Of a DNA stretch of 47,418 nucleotides, positions 6,745 through 15,492 are shown one piece after another. Made by a program: the position numbers and the translations under genes. The notes beneath the pieces were generated by a model. The model was not told where the DNA came from. It ran no database searches and saw nothing but the letters and a program-made list of their open reading frames with translations. Each line of letters begins with the position of its first letter. Positions within the stretch are counted from its first letter, which is position 1. The stretch lies in the NCBI GenBank assembly GCA_016190155.1, contig JACPRB010000095.1, forward strand, positions 1 through 47,418, read 5' to 3'. This stretch comes from Planctomycetota bacterium (GTDB lineage: Bacteria > Planctomycetota > MHYJ01 > JACPRB01).

Positions 6745-7599
6745 ATGCACGAACCTGTTCTTTTAAACGAAGTCGACCAGATCCTCCGGCCCGAACCGGG
6801 CAAGCTCATCGTCGACGCCACGCTCGGCCTCGGCGGCCACGCGGAAGCGTTCCTCGAACGCGGCGCGCGGGTCGTCGGAATCGAGTGGGACGAAGACGCG
6901 GCGGAGCATGCCGCGCGACGGCTGGAGCGTTTCGGCGGCGCGTTGACCATCGTCCGCGAGAACTTCGCGGAGTTGCCGGCGATCCTTGACAAGTTGAAGA
7001 TTGCGACCATCGACGGACTACTCCTGGATCTTGGGGTCTCCAGCCTACAGCTCGACGACGCATCGAGGGGATTCAGTTTCCGTTTCGAAGCTCCGCTGGA
7101 CATGCGCATGTCGCGCGCGTCCCGGCGGACGGCGGCCGAGGTGCTGTCCAGCCTGACCGAGAAGGACCTGGAACGGATCTTTCGCCAGTACGGGGAAGAG
7201 CCCAAAGCGCGGGCGCTGGCGCGGGAGCTCTGGAGACGTAAGGGGGAAACGGCGCGGTGGACGACCCGGGAGCTGGCTGAGTTCGTGCTCCGACTCGTAG
7301 GGAGACGCGGGCGAATTCATCCGGCGACCCGGGTCTTCCAGGCGCTGCGCATCGAGGTCAACCGCGAGCTGGATAATTTGAAGCGGTTGCTCGCCGTTGC
7401 CGATAAATATGTCGGGAGCGGAGGACGGATCGCCGTCATCTCGTTCCATTCCCTGGAAGACCGGATCGTGAAACACGCCTTGCGCGGGAACGCGGCCTGG
7501 AAGATCGTGACGAAGAAGCCGATCCGGCCGACGCGCGAGGAAACGCTGGCGAACCCAAGGTCGAGGAGCGCGAAGTTGCGGTCGGCGGAGCGCGTTTGA
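6745..7599 (+). CDS. rsmH: 16S rRNA m4C1402 methyltransferase RsmH (MraW)
   Basis: 284 residues starting MHEPVLLNEV, the family's conserved start (a GTG lies one codon earlier). The SAM-binding motif is VDATLGLGGHAEAFLE at about 24-39, followed by GIEWDEDA. Later motifs include LLLDLGVSSLQLDD, GRIHPATRVFQALRIEVN and VISFHSLEDRIVKH, all diagnostic of RsmH. It methylates N4 of C1402 in the ribosomal decoding centre. It is slightly shorter than the usual 300-310 residues. Its stop overlaps the TTG start proposed for the ftsL-like gene. Confidence 0.95.
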   Translation: MHEPVLLNEVDQILRPEPGKLIVDATLGLGGHAEAFLERGARVVGIEWDEDAAEHAARRLERFGGALTIVRENFAELPAILDKLKIATIDGLLLDLGVSSLQLDDASRGFSFRFEAPLDMRMSRASRRTAAEVLSSLTEKDLERIFRQYGEEPKARALARELWRRKGETARWTTRELAEFVLRLVGRRGRIHPATRVFQALRIEVNRELDNLKRLLAVADKYVGSGGRIAVISFHSLEDRIVKHALRGNAAWKIVTKKPIRPTREETLANPRSRSAKLRSAERV

Positions 7600-7973
7600 G
7601 GACGCAGAGCGACGTGGATACCAGAGGACACAGAGAAGAAGAACCGACACCAGAGGACGCAGAGAACCCAGAGAAGAAGGGCACCGCCGGGTTCTCGGCT
7701 CTGCGCGCGATGCTGATCGTGATGGTCGTCCTGAATCTCGCGCTGGTCGTCGTCTTCCTGGAGGCGCGAGGAACGAAGCTTCGCTATGCGCTGGCCCGCA
7801 AGCGCGAAGCCGTCCGCGCGGAGACGCTGGAGAATCGGAAGTGGATGTTGGCCGTGGCGAAGGCGCGGCGACCCGAGGCGTTGGCCCGGCAGGCCGCGCG
7901 CTTCGGCCTGACGATCAAAGACGAGGAGAGAGGGGAAACGGGGGAGGTCGCGCGCGACCGCCGCCGTCCGTAA
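7596..7973 (+). CDS. ftsL: FtsL-like division protein
   Basis: 125 residues with one membrane segment (about residues 39-55, MLIVMVVLNLALVVVFLEA) followed by a helical periplasmic stretch, lying between rsmH and ftsI where ftsL is normally found. FtsL forms a trimer with FtsB and FtsQ that activates FtsW/FtsI at the septum. Sequence support is the topology and position only, as FtsL diverges fast. The start is uncertain: the TTG at 7596 overlaps the rsmH stop. The first 30 residues (acidic, low complexity) are encoded by a 9-bp periodic repeat also found in lpxH. Confidence 0.65.
   Translation: MRTQSDVDTRGHREEEPTPEDAENPEKKGTAGFSALRAMLIVMVVLNLALVVVFLEARGTKLRYALARKREAVRAETLENRKWMLAVAKARRPEALARQAARFGLTIKDEERGETGEVARDRRRP
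7614..7680. repeat. CAGAGGACA-type 9-bp periodic repeat in the ftsL-like N-terminus
   Basis: Units such as CAGAGGACA, CAGAGAAGA, CAGAGGACG, CAGAGAACC and CAGAGAAGA follow with a period of about 9 bp. Nine-bp periodicity keeps the reading frame, which explains how the block could be tolerated inside a gene. It resembles 4667-4722. Confidence 0.7.
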
Positions 7974-7976
7974 CGG

Positions 7977-9644
7977 ATGTCGGAGAGAACGGAGAGAGAA
8001 ACCCGGGGCGGAACCGAACCGTCCTCGGACAGGGTGCGCCGCGCCCGCGTGTTCCTGCTGCTGGTGACGGCCGCCTTCCTGGGACTCTCCGTCCGGCTCT
8101 TCGCCGTTCAGGTGAAGGACCACGACGCCCTTCGCGCGCGGCGAGAGAAGCAGCGCCTGGGCCTCGTGGACGTGCGCTCCCCGCGCGGCGCCATTCGGGA
8201 CGCGCGCGGCGAGATCCTCGCGGTCTCCGTGCCCGTTTCGTCGATCTATGCCGTCCCCGCCCAGATCGCGGATCCGGCGGCCCTCGGTCGCGCGCTGGGC
8301 TTCGATGTCGCGTCCAAGCTGAAGCCGGGCCGCGAGTTCGTGTGGCTCAAGCGCCGCGCCACGGAGGAAGACGTCGCGCGCGTCGCGGCATGGCCCGGCG
8401 TCGGGGTGCGCACCGAGCACCTGCGGCGCTTTCCGCACGGCTCGGTCCTCGCCCATGTGCTCGGCATGACGAACGTCGACGACCAGGGCCTTGAGGGCCT
8501 CGAGCGCGTCCTGGAGCCCGTGCTGGCCGGAGAGAGCGAGCGCGGCGCGATCGTGGTCGACGGCCGGCGCGGGAAGCTCTCGTATCCGGAGTCCGAATTC
8601 GGCGCGGCGGACGTGGAGCTGACGATACCGCTCGCCTTCCAATACGTCGTCGAGGAGGCCTTGGATGCCGCCGTGGAACGCTTCCACCCGAAGTGGGCGG
8701 CCGTGGTGGCGATGGATCCGCGCACGGGCGCCGTTCTCGCCCTGGCCAACCGCCCCGCATTCGATCCGAACGCCCCGATCACCGACCCGAAGGCGCATCA
8801 GAACATGGCGATCATCGCGCCCTACGAGCCGGGCTCCACGCTCAAGCCGTTTCTCATCGCGGCGGCGCTCGAGGAGAAGCTCCTCACGCCGAAAACGACG
8901 CTCTTCTGCGAGAACGGGGAATGGAAGCACGGGTCGCGGAGGCTGCACGACCACGAGTCCTACGGCACGCTCACCGTCAAGGACATCATCGCCAAGTCGA
9001 GCAACGTCGGCGCCGCCAAGATCGGCGCGCTCGTGCTGGGCCGGGCGCGGATGAAGAAATGGGTGGAGGCGTTCGGCTTCGGCGAGAAGACCGGCGTCGA
9101 GTTCCCGCTGGAACACCCGGGAAGCGTCGCCCCGCGGGGGTGGAACGAATTCACGCTGACGTCGATTCCCATCGGCCATGAGATCGCGGTCACGATGTTG
9201 CAGCTGGCGCGGGCCATGTCGGCGATCGTCAACGGGGGACGCCTCGTGCGTCCGTACGTCGTGCGCCGCCTGGTATCGCCGGGCGGCGACGAGCTGTGGG
9301 CGGCGCGCCTCGTCGAGGAACGCATGGTCCTGTCGCCGCGGGTGTGCGATCAGATGCGCGAGATCCTGGTCGAGGTGGTCAAGAACGGAACCGGCAAGAA
9401 CGCCGCCGTCGAAGGCGTGCTCGTGGGGGGGAAGACGGGCACGACCCAGAAGGTCGATCCGGCGACGGGGCGATACACGAGCCAGCGGCACATCGCTTCC
9501 TTCGTGGGCTTCGCGCCCGCGGAGGACCCGCGCGTGTGCGTGGCCGTCGTGCTGGACGAGCCGCAGGGGGCGTATTACGGCGGGACCGTGGCCGCGCCGG
9601 TGTTCGCCGAGATCGTGAGGAGGGGACTGCCGCACTTGAAGTGA
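7977..9644 (+). CDS. ftsI: Peptidoglycan D,D-transpeptidase FtsI (PBP3-like)
   Basis: 555 residues. One membrane anchor at about 24-43 (ARVFLLLVTAAFLGLSVRLF) is followed by a PBP dimerisation domain (RGAIRDARGEILAVS) and a transpeptidase domain. The catalytic motifs are STLK with Ser287 and Lys290, SSN at about 341-343, and KTGTTQK near 487. It cross-links septal peptidoglycan in the periplasm together with FtsW. There is no PASTA domain. It starts 3 nt after the ftsL-like stop, in the usual dcw order. Confidence 0.95.
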   Translation: MSERTERETRGGTEPSSDRVRRARVFLLLVTAAFLGLSVRLFAVQVKDHDALRARREKQRLGLVDVRSPRGAIRDARGEILAVSVPVSSIYAVPAQIADPAALGRALGFDVASKLKPGREFVWLKRRATEEDVARVAAWPGVGVRTEHLRRFPHGSVLAHVLGMTNVDDQGLEGLERVLEPVLAGESERGAIVVDGRRGKLSYPESEFGAADVELTIPLAFQYVVEEALDAAVERFHPKWAAVVAMDPRTGAVLALANRPAFDPNAPITDPKAHQNMAIIAPYEPGSTLKPFLIAAALEEKLLTPKTTLFCENGEWKHGSRRLHDHESYGTLTVKDIIAKSSNVGAAKIGALVLGRARMKKWVEAFGFGEKTGVEFPLEHPGSVAPRGWNEFTLTSIPIGHEIAVTMLQLARAMSAIVNGGRLVRPYVVRRLVSPGGDELWAARLVEERMVLSPRVCDQMREILVEVVKNGTGKNAAVEGVLVGGKTGTTQKVDPATGRYTSQRHIASFVGFAPAEDPRVCVAVVLDEPQGAYYGGTVAAPVFAEIVRRGLPHLK

Positions 9645-9771
9645 GTCCGCCGGGACAGGAGAGAGGGGGAAACGCATGCCGAGGGATCCGCGCCAATCGC
9701 AATTCAGTCCGCTTCGAGAGATCTACCTGGACACGTCGCCGGTGCACTATCGGCGCAGAAGGGAGGACGTC

Positions 9772-11244
9772 ATGGCCGTGCCGCTGAGCGTCGTTGTGGA
9801 AGGCATCGCGGGCGAGCGCCACGCGTTCCGTGAGGTGGAGATCCGCGGCGTGACCTGCGACTCTCGCCAGGTCCAGGAGGGCTTCCTCTTCGTGGCCATC
9901 CCGGGCGACAAGGACGACGGCCGCCGCTTCATGCATGACGCCGTGCACCGGGGTGCCGCCGCCGTGGTGGCGCAGAAGCCGCTTGAGGAGCGGGCGGACG
10001 TGCCGATGCTGCTGGTGCGCGACGCGCGGGCGGCCCTGGCGGACGCGGCGGGACGATTCTACGGGAGCCCGACGCGGAAGCTCAACGTCGTCGGCGTCAC
10101 CGGCACGAAGGGGAAAAGCACCACGACGTACCTCTCGCGGGCGATCCATGAGGCCGCCGGGGAGCGGGTGGGGCTCCTGGGGACGATTCAGTACGCGTTG
10201 GGTCAGCGCGTGCAGGCGGCGCCCATGACGACTCCACCCGCGGATGAGCTGCAGCGGTACTTCGCGGACATGGTGGCGGCCGGGTGCAAGACGGCGGTGA
10301 TGGAAGTCTCCTCGCACGCGCTGGCGCAGCAGCGGGCGCGCGCCGTCCGATTCGCCGCCGGCATCTTCACGAACTTCGCCCACGATCACCTCGACTATCA
10401 CAAGACGAAGGCGGAGTATCGCGCCGCCAAGGCGCGGCTCTTCGCGCAGCTGCCGGACCATGCGATCGCGGCGCTCAATGCGGACGATGCGTCGTACGGA
10501 TATTTCGCGCGGCGGACGAAGGCGCGCGTGGTGGGCTACGGCTTGGATCCGAAGCTCGAGGCGCACGCGGAGATCGAGAGGATCACGTTCAGCGGAACTC
10601 GGCTGCGCCTGACGCTGGGAACGGAGGCGGTCTCGCTCCGTTCGCGGCTCGTCGGTCGACACAATGTGTACAACATCCTGGCGGCCTCGGCGGCCGCGTG
10701 GGGCATGGGCTACGACCTCGAGCACATCAAGGCCGGCATCGAGGGCATGACGGCCGTGCCCGGCCGGCTGGAGCCGGTGGACGCGGGCCAGGACTTCGCC
10801 GTCTTCGTCGATTACGCGCACACGGAGGATTCGCTGCGCAACGTCCTGAGCGCGCTGCGGCCGCTCACGCCCGGCCGCCTCATCGCGGTCTTCGGGTGCG
10901 GGGGCGATCGCGATCGGGCCAAGCGTCCGAAGATGGGCGCGGTGGCCGAGGAGCTCGCGGATTTCTTCGTCCTCACCAGCGACAACCCGCGCACCGAGGA
11001 TCCCGTGGAGATCATTCGGCAGATCGAGATCGGCACGCAGCGCTCGTCGAAGCACGTGACGGAGCCGGATCGTTACGCGGCGATTCGCCTGGCGATCTCG
11101 ATGGCGCGCAAGGACGACACGATCCTCATCGCGGGCAAGGGGCACGAAACGGTCCAGATCATCGGCCCGGAGACGCGGCCGTTCGACGATCGCGCGGTGG
11201 CGCGGGAGATTCTCGGAGAAACCGTGAGGACGAGACATGATTAA
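9772..11244 (+). CDS. murE: UDP-MurNAc-L-Ala-D-Glu:meso-DAP ligase MurE
   Basis: 490 residues. The N-terminal domain carries CDSRQVQEGFLFVAIPG, the ATP-binding loop VTGTKGKSTTT is at about 108-118, followed by VMEVSSHAL, FTNFAHDHLDYHK, and the Mur C-terminal domain. DNPRTEDP at 404-411 is the signature of MurE enzymes that add meso-diaminopimelate rather than lysine. The start at 9772 has GGGAGG 5 nt upstream and gives the family length. An in-frame ATG at 9676, also with a ribosome site, would add 32 residues without homology. The 3' end overlaps murF by 8 nt. Confidence 0.94.
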   Translation: MAVPLSVVVEGIAGERHAFREVEIRGVTCDSRQVQEGFLFVAIPGDKDDGRRFMHDAVHRGAAAVVAQKPLEERADVPMLLVRDARAALADAAGRFYGSPTRKLNVVGVTGTKGKSTTTYLSRAIHEAAGERVGLLGTIQYALGQRVQAAPMTTPPADELQRYFADMVAAGCKTAVMEVSSHALAQQRARAVRFAAGIFTNFAHDHLDYHKTKAEYRAAKARLFAQLPDHAIAALNADDASYGYFARRTKARVVGYGLDPKLEAHAEIERITFSGTRLRLTLGTEAVSLRSRLVGRHNVYNILAASAAAWGMGYDLEHIKAGIEGMTAVPGRLEPVDAGQDFAVFVDYAHTEDSLRNVLSALRPLTPGRLIAVFGCGGDRDRAKRPKMGAVAEELADFFVLTSDNPRTEDPVEIIRQIEIGTQRSSKHVTEPDRYAAIRLAISMARKDDTILIAGKGHETVQIIGPETRPFDDRAVAREILGETVRTRHD

Positions 11245-12589
11245 TCTCCATCTCGGCGAGATCGCCCGGCTCTTGGGAGCGACGGTGGACGGCGCGATCG
11301 ACGGCGTGACGGCGTGCGGCATGTCCGCGGATACGCGCACGGTGCGGCCGGGAGAGATCTTCTTCGCGTTGCGCGGAGGCCACGAGCATGTGGCGGAGGC
11401 GTTCCGAAAGGGCGCGTGCGCGGCCGTGGTCGAGCGCGACGTGCTGGGGCGCGGGCTGCTCCTGCGCGTGCAGAGCACGATCGCCGCGCTGGGCGCCTTG
11501 GCGGGCGTGTATCGACTGATGCTGGACGCGCGCGTCGTCGCCGTCACGGGCTCCAACGGGAAGACCACGACGAAGGACATGATCGCGCACATCCTTTCGA
11601 AGAGCCGGCGGGTGGTGCGTTCGCGCGCGAGCTTCAACAACGACATCGGATTGCCGCTGACGATCGTGAGCACGCCCGCGGAGGCGGAGTTCCTCGTGGT
11701 GGAGCTCGGCACGAATCATCCGGGCGACATCGCGCGGCTGGCTCAGTGGGCGCGGCCCGACGCGGCGGTGATCACGTCGATCGGCGAGGCTCACCTGGAG
11801 GGGTTGGGATCGCTGGAGGGAGTGGCGGCGGAGAAGGCGTCGCTCCTGCGTCACTTGAAGAGCGGCGGCTTCGCGGTGGTGCCGGCCGAGGAGGCGACGC
11901 TGGCGCCGCATCTGTGTCGCATGCGATCCGAGAGGATCGTCCTGTTCGGTTTCGACGAGCGGGCCGACCTGCGGGTGACGGATTTCGCGCGCACGCCGGA
12001 AGGCATCCGGTTCCTGTGCCGGGGCACGGAGTTCCGGCTGGCCCTGGCGGGGCCTTGGAACGCGCTGAACGCCATCGCCGCGACGGCTGTCGCGATGATG
12101 TACGGGGTGCCGCTTCCGGAGTGCGCGGCGCGCCTGGCGAGCTTCCGTCCTCCCAAGATGCGCATGGAGCGTCTGGAGATCGACGGGACGACGATCATCA
12201 ACGACGCGTACAACGCGAATCCCGTCTCGACCCGCGGGGCGCTCCTGGAGTTCGATCGCCTGCCGTGTCGCGGGAAGAAGATCGCCGTGATCGGCGAGAT
12301 GCGTGAGCTCGGGGCGGAATCCGATCGCCTGCACGAAGAGATCGGGCGGCTGTTGATGGAGCTTTCGTCGGTCGATGCCGTCGTCACGATCGGTCCGGCG
12401 GCGCGGCGGATGGGCATGGCGTTCCACTATGACACGGTGGAAGAGGCGCGGAGTCTGTTGTGCGCGATCGTGGAGCGCGGGGACCTCGTGCTTCTGAAGG
12501 GATCGCGGGCGGTGGGATTGGAGAACGTCGTGAAATTCCTGGCGGAGAGAATGTCCGAGGCGCGAGGCCATGCTCCTGCGACTGTTTAG
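11237..12589 (+). CDS. murF: UDP-MurNAc-tripeptide:D-Ala-D-Ala ligase MurF
   Basis: 450 residues, within the normal range. The N-terminal domain (SADTRTVRPGEIFFALRG) is followed by the ATP loop VTGSNGKTTTKDM at about 104-116, the motif ELGTNHPGDI (MurF-specific), and the C-terminal domain with INDAYNANP, also typical of MurF. It adds D-Ala-D-Ala to complete the pentapeptide precursor in the cytoplasm. It overlaps murE by 8 nt and mraY by 20 nt, so the three are translationally coupled. Confidence 0.95.
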   Translation: MINLHLGEIARLLGATVDGAIDGVTACGMSADTRTVRPGEIFFALRGGHEHVAEAFRKGACAAVVERDVLGRGLLLRVQSTIAALGALAGVYRLMLDARVVAVTGSNGKTTTKDMIAHILSKSRRVVRSRASFNNDIGLPLTIVSTPAEAEFLVVELGTNHPGDIARLAQWARPDAAVITSIGEAHLEGLGSLEGVAAEKASLLRHLKSGGFAVVPAEEATLAPHLCRMRSERIVLFGFDERADLRVTDFARTPEGIRFLCRGTEFRLALAGPWNALNAIAATAVAMMYGVPLPECAARLASFRPPKMRMERLEIDGTTIINDAYNANPVSTRGALLEFDRLPCRGKKIAVIGEMRELGAESDRLHEEIGRLLMELSSVDAVVTIGPAARRMGMAFHYDTVEEARSLLCAIVERGDLVLLKGSRAVGLENVVKFLAERMSEARGHAPATV

Positions 12590-13643
12590 CGCGGATTACC
12601 TGAAGCTGATCACGCCCCGGGCGGCGATGGCGGGCGTGGGGGCGCTGCTGCTGTGTCTGCTGGTGGGGCCGCGCGTCATCGCGTGGCTGCGACGCAGGAA
12701 GCTGGGCGAGCGGACGGAGAAGGGGGATTCGCGGCGGCTGGACGACATCATGCGCGCGAAGAAGGATACGCCGACGATGGGCGGGTTGTTCCTGAGCGCG
12801 GCGGTGTTGCTGGCGATGGGGCTGTTCGCCAACACGAGCAATCGCGTGGTGCCGATCCTGGTCTCGGCGGTGGTGGCTCTCTGCGCGCTGGGAGCGGTGG
12901 ACGACTGGATGAAGCTCTCGGGCCGGCGCCGGACGGGGATGCCCGCGTATCTCAAGCTCCTGGGGCAGTGCGTCATCGGATACAGCGCGGGCTGCTGGCT
13001 GTTCGTGGCGCTCCTGCGCACGGATCCGGGGCAGGCGTCTCGATTGCATGTCCCGCTGATGGGGACGATGGATCTGGGGATCGCGTATCCGCTCTTTGTG
13101 ATGCTCGTGACGGTGGCGAGTTCCAACGCGGTGAACATCACCGACGGGTTGGACGGGCTGGCTGGCGGGTGTCTGGCGATCTCGTTCTTCGCCTTCGCGA
13201 TGATCGCCTACGCGGTGGGGCGGGTCGACTTCAGCGGGTATCTCGGCGTGCCTTATGTGCGGGCGAGCGCGGAGGTATCGGTCTTCTGCGCCGCGGCGCT
13301 GGGCGCGACGCTGGGATTCCTTTGGTTCAACAGCCATCCGGCGCAGGTCTTCATGGGCGACTCGGGGTCGCTGCCGATGGGAGGGGCGTTGGGATTGGCG
13401 GCGTGCGCGACGAAGCAGGAGTTCCTGTTGGCGCTGGTCGGGGGCGTGTTCGTCGTCGAGGCGGGGTCGAGCCTGGCGCAGATTCTGTGGTTCAAGGCGA
13501 CGGGGCGGCGGCTGTTCCGCATCGCGCCGCTGCATCATCACTATCAGTTCGGGGGGGTGCCCGAGACGAAGATCGTGACGCGCTTCTGGATCGGCGCGGC
13601 GGTGTTGGCGGTGGCGAGTTTGGCGACGTTGAAGTTGAGGTGA
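12570..13643 (+). CDS. mraY: Phospho-MurNAc-pentapeptide transferase MraY
   Basis: 357 residues with about ten membrane segments. Diagnostic stretches are KKDTPTMGGLF near 66-76, GAVDDWMKL (Asp pair) near 109-117, NAVNITDGLDGLAGG near 186-200 and PLHHHYQFGG near 316-325. It moves phospho-MurNAc-pentapeptide from UDP to undecaprenyl phosphate to form lipid I. It is the last gene of the cluster; murD, ftsW, murG and ftsZ are not next to it, and a convergent unknown gene ends only 4 nt away. Confidence 0.95.
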   Translation: MLLRLFSADYLKLITPRAAMAGVGALLLCLLVGPRVIAWLRRRKLGERTEKGDSRRLDDIMRAKKDTPTMGGLFLSAAVLLAMGLFANTSNRVVPILVSAVVALCALGAVDDWMKLSGRRRTGMPAYLKLLGQCVIGYSAGCWLFVALLRTDPGQASRLHVPLMGTMDLGIAYPLFVMLVTVASSNAVNITDGLDGLAGGCLAISFFAFAMIAYAVGRVDFSGYLGVPYVRASAEVSVFCAAALGATLGFLWFNSHPAQVFMGDSGSLPMGGALGLAACATKQEFLLALVGGVFVVEAGSSLAQILWFKATGRRLFRIAPLHHHYQFGGVPETKIVTRFWIGAAVLAVASLATLKLR

Positions 13644-13647
13644 CTCC

Positions 13648-14172
13648 TCAGATCCTCTGCATCTCGATGACGAAGTCCGGCCCGTCGTCTTCGGGGTAGG
13701 CGTCCGGATCGTGCAGGAATTCGTGTTCCATCTCCTGGGTCGCGTCCACTGTCAGACCGAGTTGGTAGACGCCCGGTTGCACGGTGACCGCCGGCTCCAG
13801 CGCGGGCGAGCCCAGTTCGCGCAGGGAGGCGATGATCAGTTCTCCTGTCGGACAGACCAGATAGCGTTCGCGCGTCTCGTGCCCCAGGAACGGTTCGTAT
13901 TGCGCGGGAGTGAACTCGCGCGGGGTCTCTTCGGGCCAAACCGTGAATTCGCCCTTGAACACGCCGTCGAAAAGGACGATCCAGGCGAGCAGGTCCCCGC
14001 GGTCTTGAAACCGCCCCCAGAACGCGTTGAAGTCGGCGATGTCGGTCTCCGGGTGCGTGAGGACGCGACGGGCCCTCCAGGGGATGCGCGGATCGTTTAC
14101 CGGCGACGCGCGATCGAAGATCCCGAGATAGCAGCCCTCGGTCTTGACCAGCTTGTTCACGCGCTTGATCAC
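13648..14172 (-). CDS. Hypothetical protein, convergent with mraY
   Basis: 174 residues from a GTG start. No signal peptide or membrane segment is visible. The protein is acidic, especially its C-terminus (HDPDAYPEDDGPDF), with a mixed alpha/beta pattern in the middle. I do not recognise the family. Small acidic cytosolic proteins of this kind include contact-system immunity proteins, but no toxin gene is adjacent, so this is only a thought. There is no clear ribosome site. Its last codon lies 4 nt from the mraY stop. Confidence 0.6.
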   Translation of the reverse strand: MIKRVNKLVKTEGCYLGIFDRASPVNDPRIPWRARRVLTHPETDIADFNAFWGRFQDRGDLLAWIVLFDGVFKGEFTVWPEETPREFTPAQYEPFLGHETRERYLVCPTGELIIASLRELGSPALEPAVTVQPGVYQLGLTVDATQEMEHEFLHDPDAYPEDDGPDFVIEMQRI

Positions 14173-14228
14173 CAGGTCATTGGAGCAGCGGAACCCGGCG
14201 CGGGCAACTTCGAAGCCTCACCATTTGC

Positions 14229-14256
14229 TTGATTCCAAGTTCCGTAGGGATACCAT
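14229..14256 (+). promoter_or_regulatory. Candidate promoter of the malate dehydrogenase gene
   Basis: TTGATT (14229-14234), 16 bp, then TACCAT (14251-14256). This leaves a leader of about 85 nt before the gene, which has a strong ribosome site (GGGGGA, 5 nt). Confidence 0.35.
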
Positions 14257-14349
14257 GGCCGCAGCCTCCGTGCGCATCTTGAGCTTTCGGCTGCGGGTCG
14301 TGAATCTGGGCGGAGGCGGGATCCGCGACCGAATCAACAGGGGGATCTT

Positions 14350-15276
14350 ATGCCGCGTCCAAAAGTCGGAATCGTCGGCGCCGGAAACGTCGGCGCCGCT
14401 TGCGCCTTCATCCTGCAGAAGAGGAACGTCGCCGACGTCGTCATGAGCGACATCGTGCAGGGCCTTCCGCAAGGCAAGGCCCTCGACATGAACCAGTGCC
14501 GCCAGGTCGATCACCACAGCACCCGCGTCACGGGCACCAACGAGATCAGCGACATGCGGGATTGCCAGGTGGTCGTCATCACGGCCGGAGTGCCGCGCAA
14601 GCCGGGCATGACGCGCGAACAGTTGCTCGACGTCAACGCCGGCATCATCAAGGACGTCTGCTCGAAGCTGCTCGGCACGGGCGCCAAGCCGGTCATTATC
14701 GTCGTGACGAATCCGCTGGACGTCATGACCTACGTCGCGCTCAAGATCACGGGGTTTCCGCGCGCGCGCGTGCTGGGCATGGCGGGCATGCTGGATTCGA
14801 ATCGCTACGCGCACTTCATCGCGGAGCGCCTGCAGGTTTCGCCGCGCGACATCAGCGCCATGGTGCTGGGCTCGCACGGCGACACGATGGTTCCGCTTCC
14901 GCGCTTCACCACGGTGGCGGGCATCCCGATCACGGAGCTGCTGCCGAAGGAGGAGTGTGACCAGCTGGCGATTCGGGCGCGCGACGGCGGGATCGAGATC
15001 GTGAACTTCCTCAAGACGAGCGCGTGGTTGGCGCCGGGAAGTTCCATCGCGTCGATGGTCGAGGCGATCCTCAACGACGAGAACCGGGTCATGCCGTGCG
15101 CGGCGTATCTGGACGGCGAGTACGGCCTCACGGACGTCGTGGTCGGCGTGCCCTGCAAGCTCGGCGACGGTGGCATCAAGGAGGTCATGAAGCTCAAGCT
15201 CTTGCCCGACGAGCTGGCCGCGCTGAAGAAGTCTGCGGCGGTCGTGAAGGAGAACTGCGGCTTGCTGAAACTGTAG
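14350..15276 (+). CDS. mdh: Malate dehydrogenase (LDH-like type)
   Basis: 308 residues, typical for the lactate/malate dehydrogenase family. The NAD-binding loop is VGIVGAGNVGAACA at 6-19. The mobile loop reads AGVPRKPGMTRE near 82-93, with Arg after VP, the residue that selects malate/oxaloacetate over lactate. The catalytic histidine lies in GSHGDTMVPL near 175-184. It interconverts malate and oxaloacetate in the TCA cycle. It is a single gene with its own candidate promoter, facing two minus-strand genes. Confidence 0.94.
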   Translation: MPRPKVGIVGAGNVGAACAFILQKRNVADVVMSDIVQGLPQGKALDMNQCRQVDHHSTRVTGTNEISDMRDCQVVVITAGVPRKPGMTREQLLDVNAGIIKDVCSKLLGTGAKPVIIVVTNPLDVMTYVALKITGFPRARVLGMAGMLDSNRYAHFIAERLQVSPRDISAMVLGSHGDTMVPLPRFTTVAGIPITELLPKEECDQLAIRARDGGIEIVNFLKTSAWLAPGSSIASMVEAILNDENRVMPCAAYLDGEYGLTDVVVGVPCKLGDGGIKEVMKLKLLPDELAALKKSAAVVKENCGLLKL

Positions 15277-15291
15277 CGGCGCCGGCCTTCC

Positions 15292-15492
15292 TCAGAAGAT
15301 CGCGCGGACGGTGAGGACGAGCCCCACGAGAAACAGGGGGATGCCCGCGACGGGAATTCCCAGGGGCTCGATGAGCAGCAGCCCCGCGCCCATGAGGAGG
15401 AACCCGACGGCGCCCATCGTCACGCGTCCCACGACCTTCATGAGAAAGCCGGCCGCGCGCAGGGGCGCCAGGAAGATGTCGCGGAAGTTCAT
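15292..15492 (-). CDS. Small two-segment membrane protein
   Basis: 66 residues. Two hydrophobic stretches (about 21-40 and 46-62) separated by a short EPLG turn suggest a hairpin in the inner membrane. It overlaps the preceding gene by ATGA, so it is translationally coupled to it. Family unknown; such small proteins often help a larger membrane partner. Confidence 0.6.
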   Translation of the reverse strand: MNFRDIFLAPLRAAGFLMKVVGRVTMGAVGFLLMGAGLLLIEPLGIPVAGIPLFLVGLVLTVRAIF

